A stretch of 44,010 nt of DNA from Candidatus Omnitrophica bacterium CG1_02_40_15 (GTDB taxonomy: Bacteria; Omnitrophota; Gorgyraeia; Gorgyraeales; Gorgyraeaceae): NCBI GenBank assembly GCA_001871815.1, contig MNVP01000077.1, positions 439 to 44,448 on the forward strand, read 5' to 3'. Of this stretch, positions 15,764-24,235 are shown piece after piece. A program made the position numbers and the translations under genes. Numbering within the stretch: position 1 is the stretch's first letter; each line of letters opens with the position of its first letter. The notes beneath the pieces are model-generated. The model did not search any database. It was given only the letters and a program-made list of their open reading frames with translations, and was not told the origin of the DNA.

Positions 15764-17152
15764 TTATTTTTCATCGGACTGCGAGGGACCTTTATTTTTT
15801 ATCATTATCCCAAGTTCCTTCAACTGTTTCTCATCTACTGACGATGGCGCTCCTGTCAATGGGCAAACTGCCTTTTGTGTTTTTGGAAAAGCTATCACGT
15901 CTCTTATCGTATCTGTGCCTGCCATCAATGCTATGAGCCTATCCAAGCCAAGCGCAATGCCTCCGTGCGGAGGCGCGCCATATTCAAACGCCTCCAGTAA
16001 AAATCCAAAACGCTCTTTTGCCTCGTCTATGCTCAGGCCTATGCGGTTGAATATCTTTTCCTGCAAATCTCTTTTGTGAATCCTTATACTGCCCGAGGCT
16101 ATTTCAACGCCGTTTATAACAAGGTCGTAAGCCCTGGATCTGACCTTAGCAGGATCTTTTTCTATTAGATCAATATCTTCCAGCAAAGGATAAGTAAAAG
16201 GGTGATGCTCCATATCCCATTTTTTCTCTTCTTTGCTATATTTAAATAATGGAAAACTCGTGACCCATAAGAACTGAAACCCGATCTTATGTTCTCTTAT
16301 ATCAGGTTTATCTGAATTGTATTTTCCCATTGCTTCTTTATAGGACATCCTTGGAAACGGGATCTTTAGCTCCAGGCCTATGGATTCCTTGAATACATAT
16401 TTAAGCAGACGCTCTATTGTTCCAAATATCTCTTCTTCATCTGTAAAAGAAAGCTCCATATCAAGCTGGGTAAATTCAGGCTGCCTGTCTGAGCGCAAGT
16501 CTTCATCCCTGAAACACTTGGCTATCTGAAAATATTTCTCCAGCCCTGAAACCATTAATAGTTGCTTGAATAACTGCGGGGATTGCGGAAGCGCAAAAAA
16601 TTTTCCATTATTCAGCCTGGATGGAACCAGAAAATCCCTGGCTCCCTCAGGGGTGGATTTTGTAAGCACAGGCGTTTCCACTTCTACAAAGCCTTTTTTA
16701 TCCAAAAAATCCCTTATTGATTTTATTATCCTATGCCGCAAAATGAGTTTCTTTTGGACTTCAGGCCTTCTCAAATCAATATACCTGTATCTAAGCCTTA
16801 CATCTTCTGAAATTTCATTCACGTTGTCTAGTTCAAAAGGGGGTGTTAAGGATGGGTTTATTATTTCCAGTTCAGCAGCGCTGAGTTCAATCTGGCCTGT
16901 GGGGATATCCGAATTTTCTGTGCCTTTTGGCCTTTGCTGCACAATACCTCTTACTGCTATAACATATTCGCTGCGAAGCTCTTCAGCTTCTTTCATTTTG
17001 AAAAATACTACCTGCGTTATGCCATATCTATCGCGTATATCTATAAAAACTAATTTGCCGTGATCCCGCCTTTTATGCACCCAGCCCATAAGCGCCGCTT
17101 TCTTGCCTATATCCCCGATTGTCAATTCTCCGCATGTGTGCGTCCGTTTCAT
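15764..17152 (-). CDS. aspS: Aspartyl-tRNA synthetase lacking the GAD insertion domain
   Basis: Class II synthetase for Asp-tRNA (or Asp/Asn-tRNA). The N-terminal OB fold (GWVHKRRDHGKLVFIDIRD) is followed by the catalytic domain with bacterial-type FRDEDLRSDRQPEFTQLD (motif 2, residues 214-231) and GIALGLDRL (motif 3, residues 398-406). Bacterial AspRS is normally about 590 residues; this one is 462. The difference is a clean loss of the GAD insertion: YNSDKPDIREHK (residues 278-289) runs straight into FLWVTSFPLF (294-303). All catalytic motifs are kept. The start matches the family N terminus. hisS lies upstream across a family B repeat. Confidence 0.93.
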   Translation of the reverse strand: MKRTHTCGELTIGDIGKKAALMGWVHKRRDHGKLVFIDIRDRYGITQVVFFKMKEAEELRSEYVIAVRGIVQQRPKGTENSDIPTGQIELSAAELEIINPSLTPPFELDNVNEISEDVRLRYRYIDLRRPEVQKKLILRHRIIKSIRDFLDKKGFVEVETPVLTKSTPEGARDFLVPSRLNNGKFFALPQSPQLFKQLLMVSGLEKYFQIAKCFRDEDLRSDRQPEFTQLDMELSFTDEEEIFGTIERLLKYVFKESIGLELKIPFPRMSYKEAMGKYNSDKPDIREHKIGFQFLWVTSFPLFKYSKEEKKWDMEHHPFTYPLLEDIDLIEKDPAKVRSRAYDLVINGVEIASGSIRIHKRDLQEKIFNRIGLSIDEAKERFGFLLEAFEYGAPPHGGIALGLDRLIALMAGTDTIRDVIAFPKTQKAVCPLTGAPSSVDEKQLKELGIMIKNKGPSQSDEK

Positions 17153-17176
17153 TTGCTTATCCTCTTTTGCAATTAC

Positions 17177-17278
17177 TTCTCGACTCTGCTCCTTAGATAC
17201 GCTTTCGTGACCGCTCGAAGAATATTTGGGAACTTTATTAATATTGTTCGAGCGAGGCCGAAGGCCAAGTCGAGAACT
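17177..17278. repeat. Repeat family B, copy 3
   Basis: Begins ttctcgactctgctcc and ends agtcgagaac, with gaccgctcgaagaatatt and aatattgttcgagcgaggc inside. It fills the gap between hisS and aspS and ends 3 bases before the hisS stop. Confidence 0.82.
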
Positions 17279-17281
17279 ATC

Positions 17282-18526
17282 TCAGCATAGTTCCGCGATT
17301 AAATTAACTAGTTCCACTTCTTTCTGGCTGCTGTTCTCCATATCCCTAATAACGACTCTTTTATTTTTGAACTCTTCCTCTCCAAGAATAACAACAAATT
17401 TAGCGCCCAGCTTTTCCGCCTTTCTCATCTGCGCTTTTAAACTTTTTGTATCATAATCTATTTCGCCTGAAATTCCAGCGTTACGCAGAGAATCTAATAA
17501 TTTAAATGCTTCATTATAAAGCATATCTCCCGCAATCGCCACAAAAACATCAACCCTTGAACTTTTAACCTTAAACTTTAAACCGTCACCGAGAGCCAGT
17601 ACCAACCTCTCCATCCCAAACGCAAATCCTATCGCGGGCGTATCTTTTCCTCCCAGCTCTTTGACCAGGTTATTATATCTTCCGCCTGCGCATATAGCGT
17701 CTTTTGCGCCAAGAGATTCCTGCGTTATTTCAAATACAGTCCTGGTGTAATAGTCAAGGCCCCTGACTATTTTATTATCCATTGTATATTCAACTCCTAT
17801 GGCGTTCAGGCCGACTTTAACTTTCTCAAAATGCTCGGCGCAATCGCTGCATAATGCGCTTTCAACCTTAACGTTCTGCGCAATAGCTTTACAGGAATCT
17901 TCTTTGCAATCAAATATCCTGAGCACATTTTTATCAAAGCGATTTTTGCAAGTCTCGCATAATTTTTCAAGATAAGGCCTGAAACTCTCTTTGTGTTTTT
18001 CCATAATTCTAATCTTATCTTTCTGGCAGCCCAGGCTGTTCAATTTTACATGAAATTTTTCAACGCCCAGTCGCTCGAGAAATCTGGCGCTAAGCGCAAT
18101 GACCTCTGCGTCAATAAACGGATTATCCGAACCTATCGCCTCAACCCCTATCTGATAAAACTGCCTCTGCCTGCCCTGCTGAGGCCTTTCGCTCCTGAAC
18201 ATCGGGCCTATATAAAATAATTTAGCAACCCCTCCGGCCTGAAACAAAGAGTTTTCTATATACGCGCGCGCAATAGAGGCTGTGGCCTCTGGCCTGAGAG
18301 CGATTATCCTGTTGCCTCTGTCAGAAAAAATATACATCTCTTTCTGGACAATATCAGTTGCATCGCCTATGCTTCTTATAAATAAAGACGCCTCTTCTAT
18401 TATAGGCGTCCTTATCTCTTTATATCCATATATATTAAATATATCCCTGCCAATAACTTCTATACGCTGCCATAAGCTTATTTCATCAGGCAGGATATCT
18501 TTTGTACCGCGGAGAGCTTTTATCAT
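17282..18526 (-). CDS. hisS: Histidyl-tRNA synthetase
   Basis: Class II synthetase charging tRNA-His. The 414-residue protein begins IKALRGTKDILPDE and has RTPIIEEASLF, motif 2 (MFRSERPQQGRQRQFYQIG), the His-binding segment RGLDYYTRTVFE, motif 3 (AIGFAFGMERL) and an anticodon-binding domain ending in the ELVNLIAEL helix. The ATG at 18526 is preceded by AGGAG at ideal spacing; a longer frame upstream lacks a ribosome binding site. It is the first of the hisS-aspS pair, a common bacterial arrangement. Confidence 0.96.
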   Translation of the reverse strand: MIKALRGTKDILPDEISLWQRIEVIGRDIFNIYGYKEIRTPIIEEASLFIRSIGDATDIVQKEMYIFSDRGNRIIALRPEATASIARAYIENSLFQAGGVAKLFYIGPMFRSERPQQGRQRQFYQIGVEAIGSDNPFIDAEVIALSARFLERLGVEKFHVKLNSLGCQKDKIRIMEKHKESFRPYLEKLCETCKNRFDKNVLRIFDCKEDSCKAIAQNVKVESALCSDCAEHFEKVKVGLNAIGVEYTMDNKIVRGLDYYTRTVFEITQESLGAKDAICAGGRYNNLVKELGGKDTPAIGFAFGMERLVLALGDGLKFKVKSSRVDVFVAIAGDMLYNEAFKLLDSLRNAGISGEIDYDTKSLKAQMRKAEKLGAKFVVILGEEEFKNKRVVIRDMENSSQKEVELVNLIAELC

Positions 18527-18574
18527 ATAAACTCCTAAAACCGGCATCCGAAACAATCACTCACACCTCTTCTG

Positions 18575-18859
18575 TCATTTTACCTTTGCTTTCATTACCA
18601 AGCCTGGTTTAAATACAGCTACTCTTTTAGGCTGGACAGGCACCTGCGCGCCTGTCCTTGGGTTGCGGCCCATGCGGCCTTTTCTTGATTTTGTTTTAAA
18701 CACCCCAAAATTCCTGAGTTCTATTTTTTCGCCTCTAGCCAAGGTGTCAATTATAACATCGAATATCATCTGCACAACTTTTTTAACATCTATCTGCTTG
18801 ATATTGGTGTCAGTTGCAATCTTTATTACAATGTCTTTTTTGGTCATGCTTTTAGCCAT
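18575..18859 (-). CDS. HU/IHF-family DNA-binding protein
   Basis: A 94-residue nucleoid protein. The N-terminal part MTKKDIVIKIATDTNIKQ and the beta-arm signature GVFKTKSRKGRMGRNPRTG are typical of HU/IHF; the arm inserts in the DNA minor groove. It bends or wraps DNA as a dimer. GGGGG lies before the ATG at 18859. It has its own promoter at 18989-19017 and is followed by hisS with no clear terminator, so hisS and aspS may be co-transcribed with it. Confidence 0.95.
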   Translation of the reverse strand: MAKSMTKKDIVIKIATDTNIKQIDVKKVVQMIFDVIIDTLARGEKIELRNFGVFKTKSRKGRMGRNPRTGAQVPVQPKRVAVFKPGLVMKAKVK

Positions 18860-18905
18860 GCCTAACCCCCTTTTTTTTGTTATAATATTTCACTCATGGA
18901 AAGTG

Positions 18906-18934
18906 GTAAGGAACGGTTTCAAACCGTTCCTTAC
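18906..18934. repeat. Family A palindrome, copy 4
   Basis: gtaaggaacggttt / aaaccgttccttac. Intergenic, in the leader of the HU gene. Confidence 0.85.
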
Positions 18935-18988
18935 ATTATGCAACTTTAGGCAACATCCATGATGTAACCCCTTATAAATACAATGGGT

Positions 18989-19017
18989 AGTGTAACAGGT
19001 TGAACTGCTATTGTCAA
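18989..19017 (-). promoter_or_regulatory. Promoter of the HU gene
   Basis: On the minus strand TTGACA (19012-19017) and TACACT (18989-18994) are 17 bases apart. Transcription would start near 18982 and give a leader of about 120 bases that contains a family A hairpin. Confidence 0.6.
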
Positions 19018-19033
19018 ATGAATTCCAACAACT

Positions 19034-19070
19034 CAAGAAAAATCTGCCCGCTAAAGAACACAGCGGGCAG
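19034..19070 (-). terminator. Rho-independent terminator of the glycogen operon
   Basis: On the minus strand CTGCCCGCT and AGCGGGCAG form a perfect 9-bp stem with a 9-base loop, followed by ATTTTTCTT. It starts 5 bases after the stop of the last GH57 gene and precedes the HU promoter, so it closes the 30.3-19.1 kb operon. Confidence 0.85.
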
Positions 19071-19075
19071 AAACT

Positions 19076-21121
19076 TTAACAGATTTTCCGCAAAAATGAC
19101 CAGATTATGCTAAAACTGACTTGTTTACAGCTAGGAATCTTGGCATTCCACCTTGGCAAGATACAGGACGATTGGTAGTTAAGTTCGTAGGCCCTTTCAG
19201 ACTGAGATACTGTCTTGACGGGAAAATACCATATGTTTTCCGGCTTTTTAGAAAATGTAAAATCGATATCTAATTCCTTGCCTGAATCCTTTATTGAGAA
19301 TGAGCTAGTTTCGGAAACCGAACCTTTTTCATTGAGGTTGCTTAGGATCTTATCGCCCGTAGAATAATTATATCTGTCTGAATTTAAATAAGGCATTGTC
19401 AGGTTAAATTCCACTCCAAAAATCGCATCAATCGTGCCCTTGCTTAAATTTTTTAAACTATACTCGATTTCTATCTGCGACTTACCTTTTAATTTTATCC
19501 CCTTAATAATAGCTATAGTTTTACCGCCCACTTTGCCTTTTCTTGTAAGCGTAATCTTATCCAATTCTATTTTAGCTTTATAACTGGCATTTACAAAATC
19601 GCCAAGCTCTTCATATTTCAAATCTATAAAATCGTCTATTGTAACGTTTTCGGAAATAAAATGATCTACAAGGCACCCTTTTATATATTTATCGTACACA
19701 AATTTGTCTTTTAATCCAGGATCAACAGCCTTTATGTCTTCATGGATTGTGCGTACAACATTAGGATCGCTTGACTGGCCCATCTTTGCGAGTATTTTCT
19801 TATGATATTCCTCTTCATGCCTTGCAAGGCTATTAACCAGATTAATGGATAATGGTTTATAATCTAATTCTCTTATAATTCCGCCTCTTTGGGGATCGAT
19901 ATAAATTGAAAAATTATTGCTTTCAATAATAAAAGACTTGGTCTTATCTTTATATAAATCAACCTTTTTTATATCTTCCCAATCTTTTTTATCTTTATGC
20001 AGCATTTCGTCTGCTATTTTGTCAGCATTTATAAGATGTTCGTAAATCGCTTTTCTAAGATGGTAAAGATAAAGCCCGCCGAATACGCCGTGCCAGTAAG
20101 CGCAGTTGCACTGGCCTTTGTATAATTCGCGTAGAGCTAACTTTTTACGCTCTATGCTCCATGCTCCATGCTCTATGCCATTAATTTTTTCGCTCACATA
20201 ATGCATTTTACTCGCCATATGATTGGTTTCCGGGTATTTCTTAAGAAAATTCATCCAGGATCCGTGCGACCACTCCATCATCTCCTGGTATGACGCCTCT
20301 GGAATCTTTATTTTTTTTGTAGGGACAGAACAATGTTCTGTCCCTACAAGATAATCTGAGAACTTAATTGTTTCCAACCAGTCCTTATTCTTCATGAGCT
20401 CTTCAAAAAACTTATTAAGCCAGCCTTGTTTATAAACCCAATCATGAGTAAAAGGCCACTCCCCGAATTTTTCGGCATCATCGCCATATGTAAGTAGGGG
20501 GCGGTCATTGACCGCTCCTACTTGCTTGAAATAATTTATTAACTCATGAGGCATCTTAAAAGGTATCATATAACGAAGTTTTTTGCTGGAAGGGAATATA
20601 GCTATTTCCTTTCCTTTCTCTCCTGTTGTAAAATATCCAAACAGCTCATCTTCTTTTAAACCGGCCATTATAAAATGTTCATCATCCAGTATTGAATATT
20701 TCATGCCGGCCCTATTAAAATCTTTGCTGAGCTCAGGCGACCAGACCCTTTCAGGGGTCCACATGCCCTGAACTTTTTGCTTGAATCTTTTTTTAATATA
20801 CTCTGTCATCATCTTTATCTGGCCAGCTCTATCTTTCTCCGGTATGCTTATAAAAATAGGCTCGTAATACCCTCCGCCTATAATCTCCACCTGGCCTCTA
20901 TCTACCATCGCTTTAACCCTGTCTAAAAAATCAGGGTGATTGTCTTCGAAATAATCCAGAAGGCATCCGGAAAAATGAAACGCCATTTTTATATCTGGAT
21001 ATCTTTCGAATACGTCCAGGAAACTTTTGTAGCAATTTTGATAAGCCCTTTCTACAATGTTATCAAAATTACCTATAGGCTGGTGAAAATGTAGACACAT
21101 CCCAAAATATATTTTATTCAT
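19076..21121 (-). CDS. GH57 4-alpha-glucanotransferase / alpha-amylase
   Basis: The 681-residue protein follows the Thermococcus-type GH57 glucanotransferase layout: catalytic (beta/alpha)7 barrel, helical DUF1925 region, and C-terminal beta-sandwich DUF1926. The nucleophile is Glu124 in GMWTPERVW and the acid/base Asp lies in TYGDDAEKFGEWP (residues 211-223). It should move maltooligosaccharide units between alpha-glucans in the cytoplasm. Three different in-frame repeat insertions are present: VGAVNDRPL (201-209) right before the catalytic Asp segment, VGTEHCSVPT (259-268), and an IEHGAWSIE stretch (about 316-324). It is last in the glycogen operon and is followed by a terminator. Confidence 0.9.
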   Translation of the reverse strand: MNKIYFGMCLHFHQPIGNFDNIVERAYQNCYKSFLDVFERYPDIKMAFHFSGCLLDYFEDNHPDFLDRVKAMVDRGQVEIIGGGYYEPIFISIPEKDRAGQIKMMTEYIKKRFKQKVQGMWTPERVWSPELSKDFNRAGMKYSILDDEHFIMAGLKEDELFGYFTTGEKGKEIAIFPSSKKLRYMIPFKMPHELINYFKQVGAVNDRPLLTYGDDAEKFGEWPFTHDWVYKQGWLNKFFEELMKNKDWLETIKFSDYLVGTEHCSVPTKKIKIPEASYQEMMEWSHGSWMNFLKKYPETNHMASKMHYVSEKINGIEHGAWSIERKKLALRELYKGQCNCAYWHGVFGGLYLYHLRKAIYEHLINADKIADEMLHKDKKDWEDIKKVDLYKDKTKSFIIESNNFSIYIDPQRGGIIRELDYKPLSINLVNSLARHEEEYHKKILAKMGQSSDPNVVRTIHEDIKAVDPGLKDKFVYDKYIKGCLVDHFISENVTIDDFIDLKYEELGDFVNASYKAKIELDKITLTRKGKVGGKTIAIIKGIKLKGKSQIEIEYSLKNLSKGTIDAIFGVEFNLTMPYLNSDRYNYSTGDKILSNLNEKGSVSETSSFSIKDSGKELDIDFTFSKKPENIWYFPVKTVSQSERAYELNYQSSCILPRWNAKIPSCKQVSFSIIWSFLRKIC
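20149..20179. repeat. CTCCATGCTCTATG repeat (family F-like), in frame inside the GH57 gene
   Basis: gctctatgctccatgctcc followed by atgctctatgcc, a mirrored tandem of near-identical units. In the GH57 frame it encodes GIEHGAWSIER. It falls in a non-catalytic helical region. Confidence 0.6.
20318..20348. repeat. Family A palindrome, copy 5, in frame inside the GH57 gene
   Basis: tgtagggacagaaca / tgttctgtccctaca. Translated in frame as VGTEHCSVPT (residues 259-268). Confidence 0.9.
20494..20521. repeat. Family A palindrome, copy 6, in frame inside the GH57 gene
   Basis: gtagggggcggtca / tgaccgctcctac. Translated as VGAVNDRPL just before the TYGDD catalytic segment. Confidence 0.9.
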
Positions 21122-21149
21122 ATTGCTATCTACCTTTATCGCGTTACTA

Positions 21150-21257
21150 ATCGCGGAAACACGCGGAACATAACGCAGAACTACGCAGAAATTAAACTCT
21201 AATTTCCGCGTTTTTCCGCGTCTGGCCGAAAGCCAGCTTCCGCGTAGTTCCGCGATT
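21150..21257. repeat. Repeat family C, copy 2
   Basis: tcgcggaaacacgcgg...gcagaactacgcag on one side, ttccgcgtttttccgcg...cttccgcgtagttccgcga on the other. It fills the gap between glgA and the GH57 gene and ends 3 bases before the glgA stop. Confidence 0.82.
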
Positions 21258-21259
21258 CT

Positions 21260-22690
21260 TCACAGGTTTTTATATAACTTCAGATATTGTTCTGCTGATG
21301 ATTCCCATGAATAATCGCAAGATACGCAGTTTTTAAGGAGCGTGTTCCAGAGTCTTTTATTCTTAAACACAGCCACTGCTTCTTTAATGGCGCTTAGAAA
21401 CGCCTCATTGGTAGCATCTTTAAATTTAAACCCATTCCCTTTTTTAGTAGCAGGATTGAAATTCTGAATCGTATCGTCCATGCCTCCTACGGCCCTTACT
21501 ACAGGAACTGTAGCATATTTAAGGCTATACATCTGGTTTAATCCGCACGGCTCATATCTGGAAGGCATTAAAAACATATCAGCGCCTGCTTCTATCTTAT
21601 GAGACAGCGCGTTATCAAATTTTATGCTCACGCCGACTTTGCCTTTATATTCTTTAGCCAGGCCCTGAAATATATTATTATATTTCTCATCGCCAAATCC
21701 AAGTATAACAAAATCGCTATCCTTTAAAATATCCTTCATTATATTTACAACCAGGTCTATGCCCTTTTGCTCTGCAAGCCTTGTTATCATAGCTATAATA
21801 GGCCTTTTGGCGCTATATTTTATTTCAAATGCCTTGGCCAGGTCTTTTTTGCATTCAATCTTGCCGCTAAGGTCATTTTCATCAAATTTTTTAGCTATAA
21901 ATTTATCATTAGCCGGGTTCCACACAGAATAATCCACCCCGTTTATTATTCCATAAAGATTTTTTTCTTTTACCCTTAATAACCCATCCAAACCGCATCC
22001 AAACTCAGGAGTAAGTATTTCCCTGCTATAGCCTTTACTCACAGTGCTTATAGCGTCCGAAAAAACTATACCTGATTTCATAAAACTCAATTTATCCCAG
22101 AATTCAACTCCGGATGTGGTAAATAAATCCCAGGAAATATCCAAATACGGCACTACATCTTTAACGAAAAGCCCCTGGTAAACCATGTTATGTATTGTAA
22201 AAAGAATCTTTGTCTTATTGAACATGGCGTCATTCTGATGATGGGTTTTAATATATAGAGGCACTAGGCCTGACTGCCAGTCATTACAATGCAATACATC
22301 CTGCTTGCCTATATAAGGTATGGATGCCAGTATTGCTTTTGCGTAAAAACTAAACCTGAATGCATTATCCTGATAATCTGCTTGAGGCGTGCCGTATAAA
22401 AATTCCCTGTCATAATATTCATTTTTCTCTATAAAATATACATCCACTCCATTATGCTTTAACAAAAGAAGATTAAAAAGCTCTTCTCTATTATTTATCC
22501 TTAAAGATATATTCTTTTTAAACACAGCCGGCTTAAAGCCGTTTTTCTTGACTAACTGATAATAAGGAAGAATAGCGCTCGCCTTATGGCCTTTTCTAGC
22601 GATTGCTTCAGGCAAAGCTCCCGCTACGTCTGCCAGCCCGCCTGTTTTAGCAAAAGGAAAAACCTCCGGGGAAACAAATAAAATATTCAT
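21260..22690 (-). CDS. glgA: Glycogen/starch synthase (GT5)
   Basis: Transfers glucose from ADP- or UDP-glucose to the non-reducing end of glycogen. The 476-residue protein opens MNILFVSPEVFPFAKTGGLA, where KTGGL binds the sugar nucleotide. It has the DVLHCNDWQSGL segment, MITRLAEQKGIDLV at the start of the second Rossmann domain, and SRYEPCGLNQMYSL with the catalytic Glu, then GGMDDTI. AGGATAGAT precedes the ATG. It lies within the glycogen operon; no glgC is present in the window. Confidence 0.95.
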   Translation of the reverse strand: MNILFVSPEVFPFAKTGGLADVAGALPEAIARKGHKASAILPYYQLVKKNGFKPAVFKKNISLRINNREELFNLLLLKHNGVDVYFIEKNEYYDREFLYGTPQADYQDNAFRFSFYAKAILASIPYIGKQDVLHCNDWQSGLVPLYIKTHHQNDAMFNKTKILFTIHNMVYQGLFVKDVVPYLDISWDLFTTSGVEFWDKLSFMKSGIVFSDAISTVSKGYSREILTPEFGCGLDGLLRVKEKNLYGIINGVDYSVWNPANDKFIAKKFDENDLSGKIECKKDLAKAFEIKYSAKRPIIAMITRLAEQKGIDLVVNIMKDILKDSDFVILGFGDEKYNNIFQGLAKEYKGKVGVSIKFDNALSHKIEAGADMFLMPSRYEPCGLNQMYSLKYATVPVVRAVGGMDDTIQNFNPATKKGNGFKFKDATNEAFLSAIKEAVAVFKNKRLWNTLLKNCVSCDYSWESSAEQYLKLYKNL

Positions 22691-22708
22691 ATCTATCCTT
22701 TCATAAAT

Positions 22709-22775
22709 AGCTGTAAGTTTTAAGCTGTAAGCTATAAGTTTTTCTTACAGCTTATGGCTTATAGCTTAAAGCTGT
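22709..22775. repeat. Repeat family D, copy 2
   Basis: agctgtaagttttaagctg...ataagtttttcttacagcttatggcttatagctt. Located between the GH57 gene and glgA. Confidence 0.78.
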
Positions 22776-22789
22776 CTTTTTATTGAGTT

Positions 22790-24001
22790 TTAAGTTAATA
22801 TCTCGTCTCTAATCTTCCCCGCAATATACCTTGCCGCAATCACTTTTTTGTAGAGCTTTTTCTTTTCGGAATCTCTGCAGCCTGAACTGGCTACTGCAAG
22901 ATATGCGTTCAATATTGCTTCTTCCTGTAAAATAAGGCCTTTATTTATAAGATTTTCGTTCCACATCTTGCCTTTATTAGCCCACCAGAACTGGCAGCTG
23001 TGTAAAGCCATATCCAATGTCTCACGGCCTGTATTAAAAAAGGCTTCGCTTTTTTCACTATCTTTTTTATTCTGCGCCTGTTGTAATATTTCAAAACATA
23101 TATCTATATGCTCCCATTGCAATCTATGAATATTATTATGAGGCGTATTCCATAATGGATAATAATTTCCTGCCATGATTTCTTCGTTAGTGGTGCTCCA
23201 GGAAGAAGGTTTAGGAGGCTTTGTCTTTACTGAAGGAAACCTTTCCAGTAGATAACTGATATTTACCGCCTTTATATCGTCAGAATCCTTTATAATCTCA
23301 TAAAGAGCTGCCAGAAATATATTTTCCCAGCCATGTATATGATGGCCAAATGTCTCCGCGTCCATTGCTGTTACTATATAACTATCTTCTTTTCCCTTAG
23401 CAAGCTCTTTAATCCTTGATGCAAATCCCATGGCATCAATATTCTTAAAACTGACCATATTGCTGATTATATCGTCTCTGAAAAATGTCTTCATGGAGGC
23501 TGAGCCGAGTTTAAAAGTTGGCGCATAATCCATAGGCCATTTACCCTGGCATGCAATACCACTCACTATAACCCATTCATAACCCATGCCTCTTACAATA
23601 GAGGCTGTTTCATCAGAGTAACACATCTCTGGCAGAAAAAATCCTTTTGGCCTATAACTATCTTTAAAAAAATAGAGGTTTGTCTCTTTATTTAATTCTA
23701 TCTGACGCCTGGCTTCTTTTTTAGGTATCAAAGGCAGTATTGCGTGGAATTTTGCAGATTCAACAAACTCAACCTGGCCTCGCTCTCCAAGCTCTCTGAG
23801 GCCCGTTACAATATCCCCATAACCATGGATACTCAGCATTTCAGTAAGCACCCCGCACATATTTACAGTAACTCTGGATTCAGGATGCTCTTCAAATACC
23901 TTTACTAACGGCCTATAGGATTCTTCGCAAATCTTTCTAAGGACATTATGGGACTGCGTCGGAGGCTGGTAAAAATGTAGAAGCGGCGCCCAGTATATCA
24001 T
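22790..24001 (-). CDS. GH57 family glycoside hydrolase
   Basis: The 403-residue protein opens with the GH57 motif LLHFYQPP. The nucleophile is predicted as Glu125 in GFFLPEMCYS and the acid/base as Asp214 in TAMDAETFGHH. WEHIDICFEIL and the Trp-rich WWANKGKMWNENL belong to the C-terminal helical part. It is probably an alpha-glucan-active amylase or transferase; its exact specificity cannot be read from sequence. The start codon overlaps the stop of the DUF2934 gene by 4 bases (ATGA), indicating translational coupling. Confidence 0.85.
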   Translation of the reverse strand: MIYWAPLLHFYQPPTQSHNVLRKICEESYRPLVKVFEEHPESRVTVNMCGVLTEMLSIHGYGDIVTGLRELGERGQVEFVESAKFHAILPLIPKKEARRQIELNKETNLYFFKDSYRPKGFFLPEMCYSDETASIVRGMGYEWVIVSGIACQGKWPMDYAPTFKLGSASMKTFFRDDIISNMVSFKNIDAMGFASRIKELAKGKEDSYIVTAMDAETFGHHIHGWENIFLAALYEIIKDSDDIKAVNISYLLERFPSVKTKPPKPSSWSTTNEEIMAGNYYPLWNTPHNNIHRLQWEHIDICFEILQQAQNKKDSEKSEAFFNTGRETLDMALHSCQFWWANKGKMWNENLINKGLILQEEAILNAYLAVASSGCRDSEKKKLYKKVIAARYIAGKIRDEILT

Positions 24002-24189
24002 TTTACTCCAAGATCTTCCTTTACTAACCTTTCAGCATTAAGCCAGTCTTCCAGGTCATTGCCAGATTGACATCCTCTTTTTTCATAAATTTCGTACGCC
24101 TTTTTCTGGACAAGCTGCATAAATTCTTCGCGGCTGGCACGATTTTCATTATTATCCAGCGATAAGACTTTCTTCAGTTTCTTTATCAT
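23998..24189 (-). CDS. Small DUF2934 protein
   Basis: A 63-residue protein whose core matches DUF2934: AYEIYEKRGCQSGNDLEDWLNAER, split here as AYEIYEKRGC and NDLEDWLNAE. The family function is unknown, and it often lies next to carbohydrate-metabolism genes. An ideal AAGGAGG precedes the ATG, so it is translated efficiently. It is coupled by ATGA overlap to the GH57 gene after it. Confidence 0.8.
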   Translation of the reverse strand: MIKKLKKVLSLDNNENRASREEFMQLVQKKAYEIYEKRGCQSGNDLEDWLNAERLVKEDLGVK

Positions 24190-24206
24190 CTTTCCTCCTT
24201 GTGTTT

Positions 24207-24235
24207 GTAGGGGGCGGTTTCAAACCGTCCCCTAC
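24207..24235. repeat. Family A palindrome, copy 7, supplying a stop codon
   Basis: gtagggggcggttt / aaaccgtcccctac. It overlaps the 3' end of the upstream GH57 gene, which uses the TAG of the terminal GTAGGG as its stop. Confidence 0.88.
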
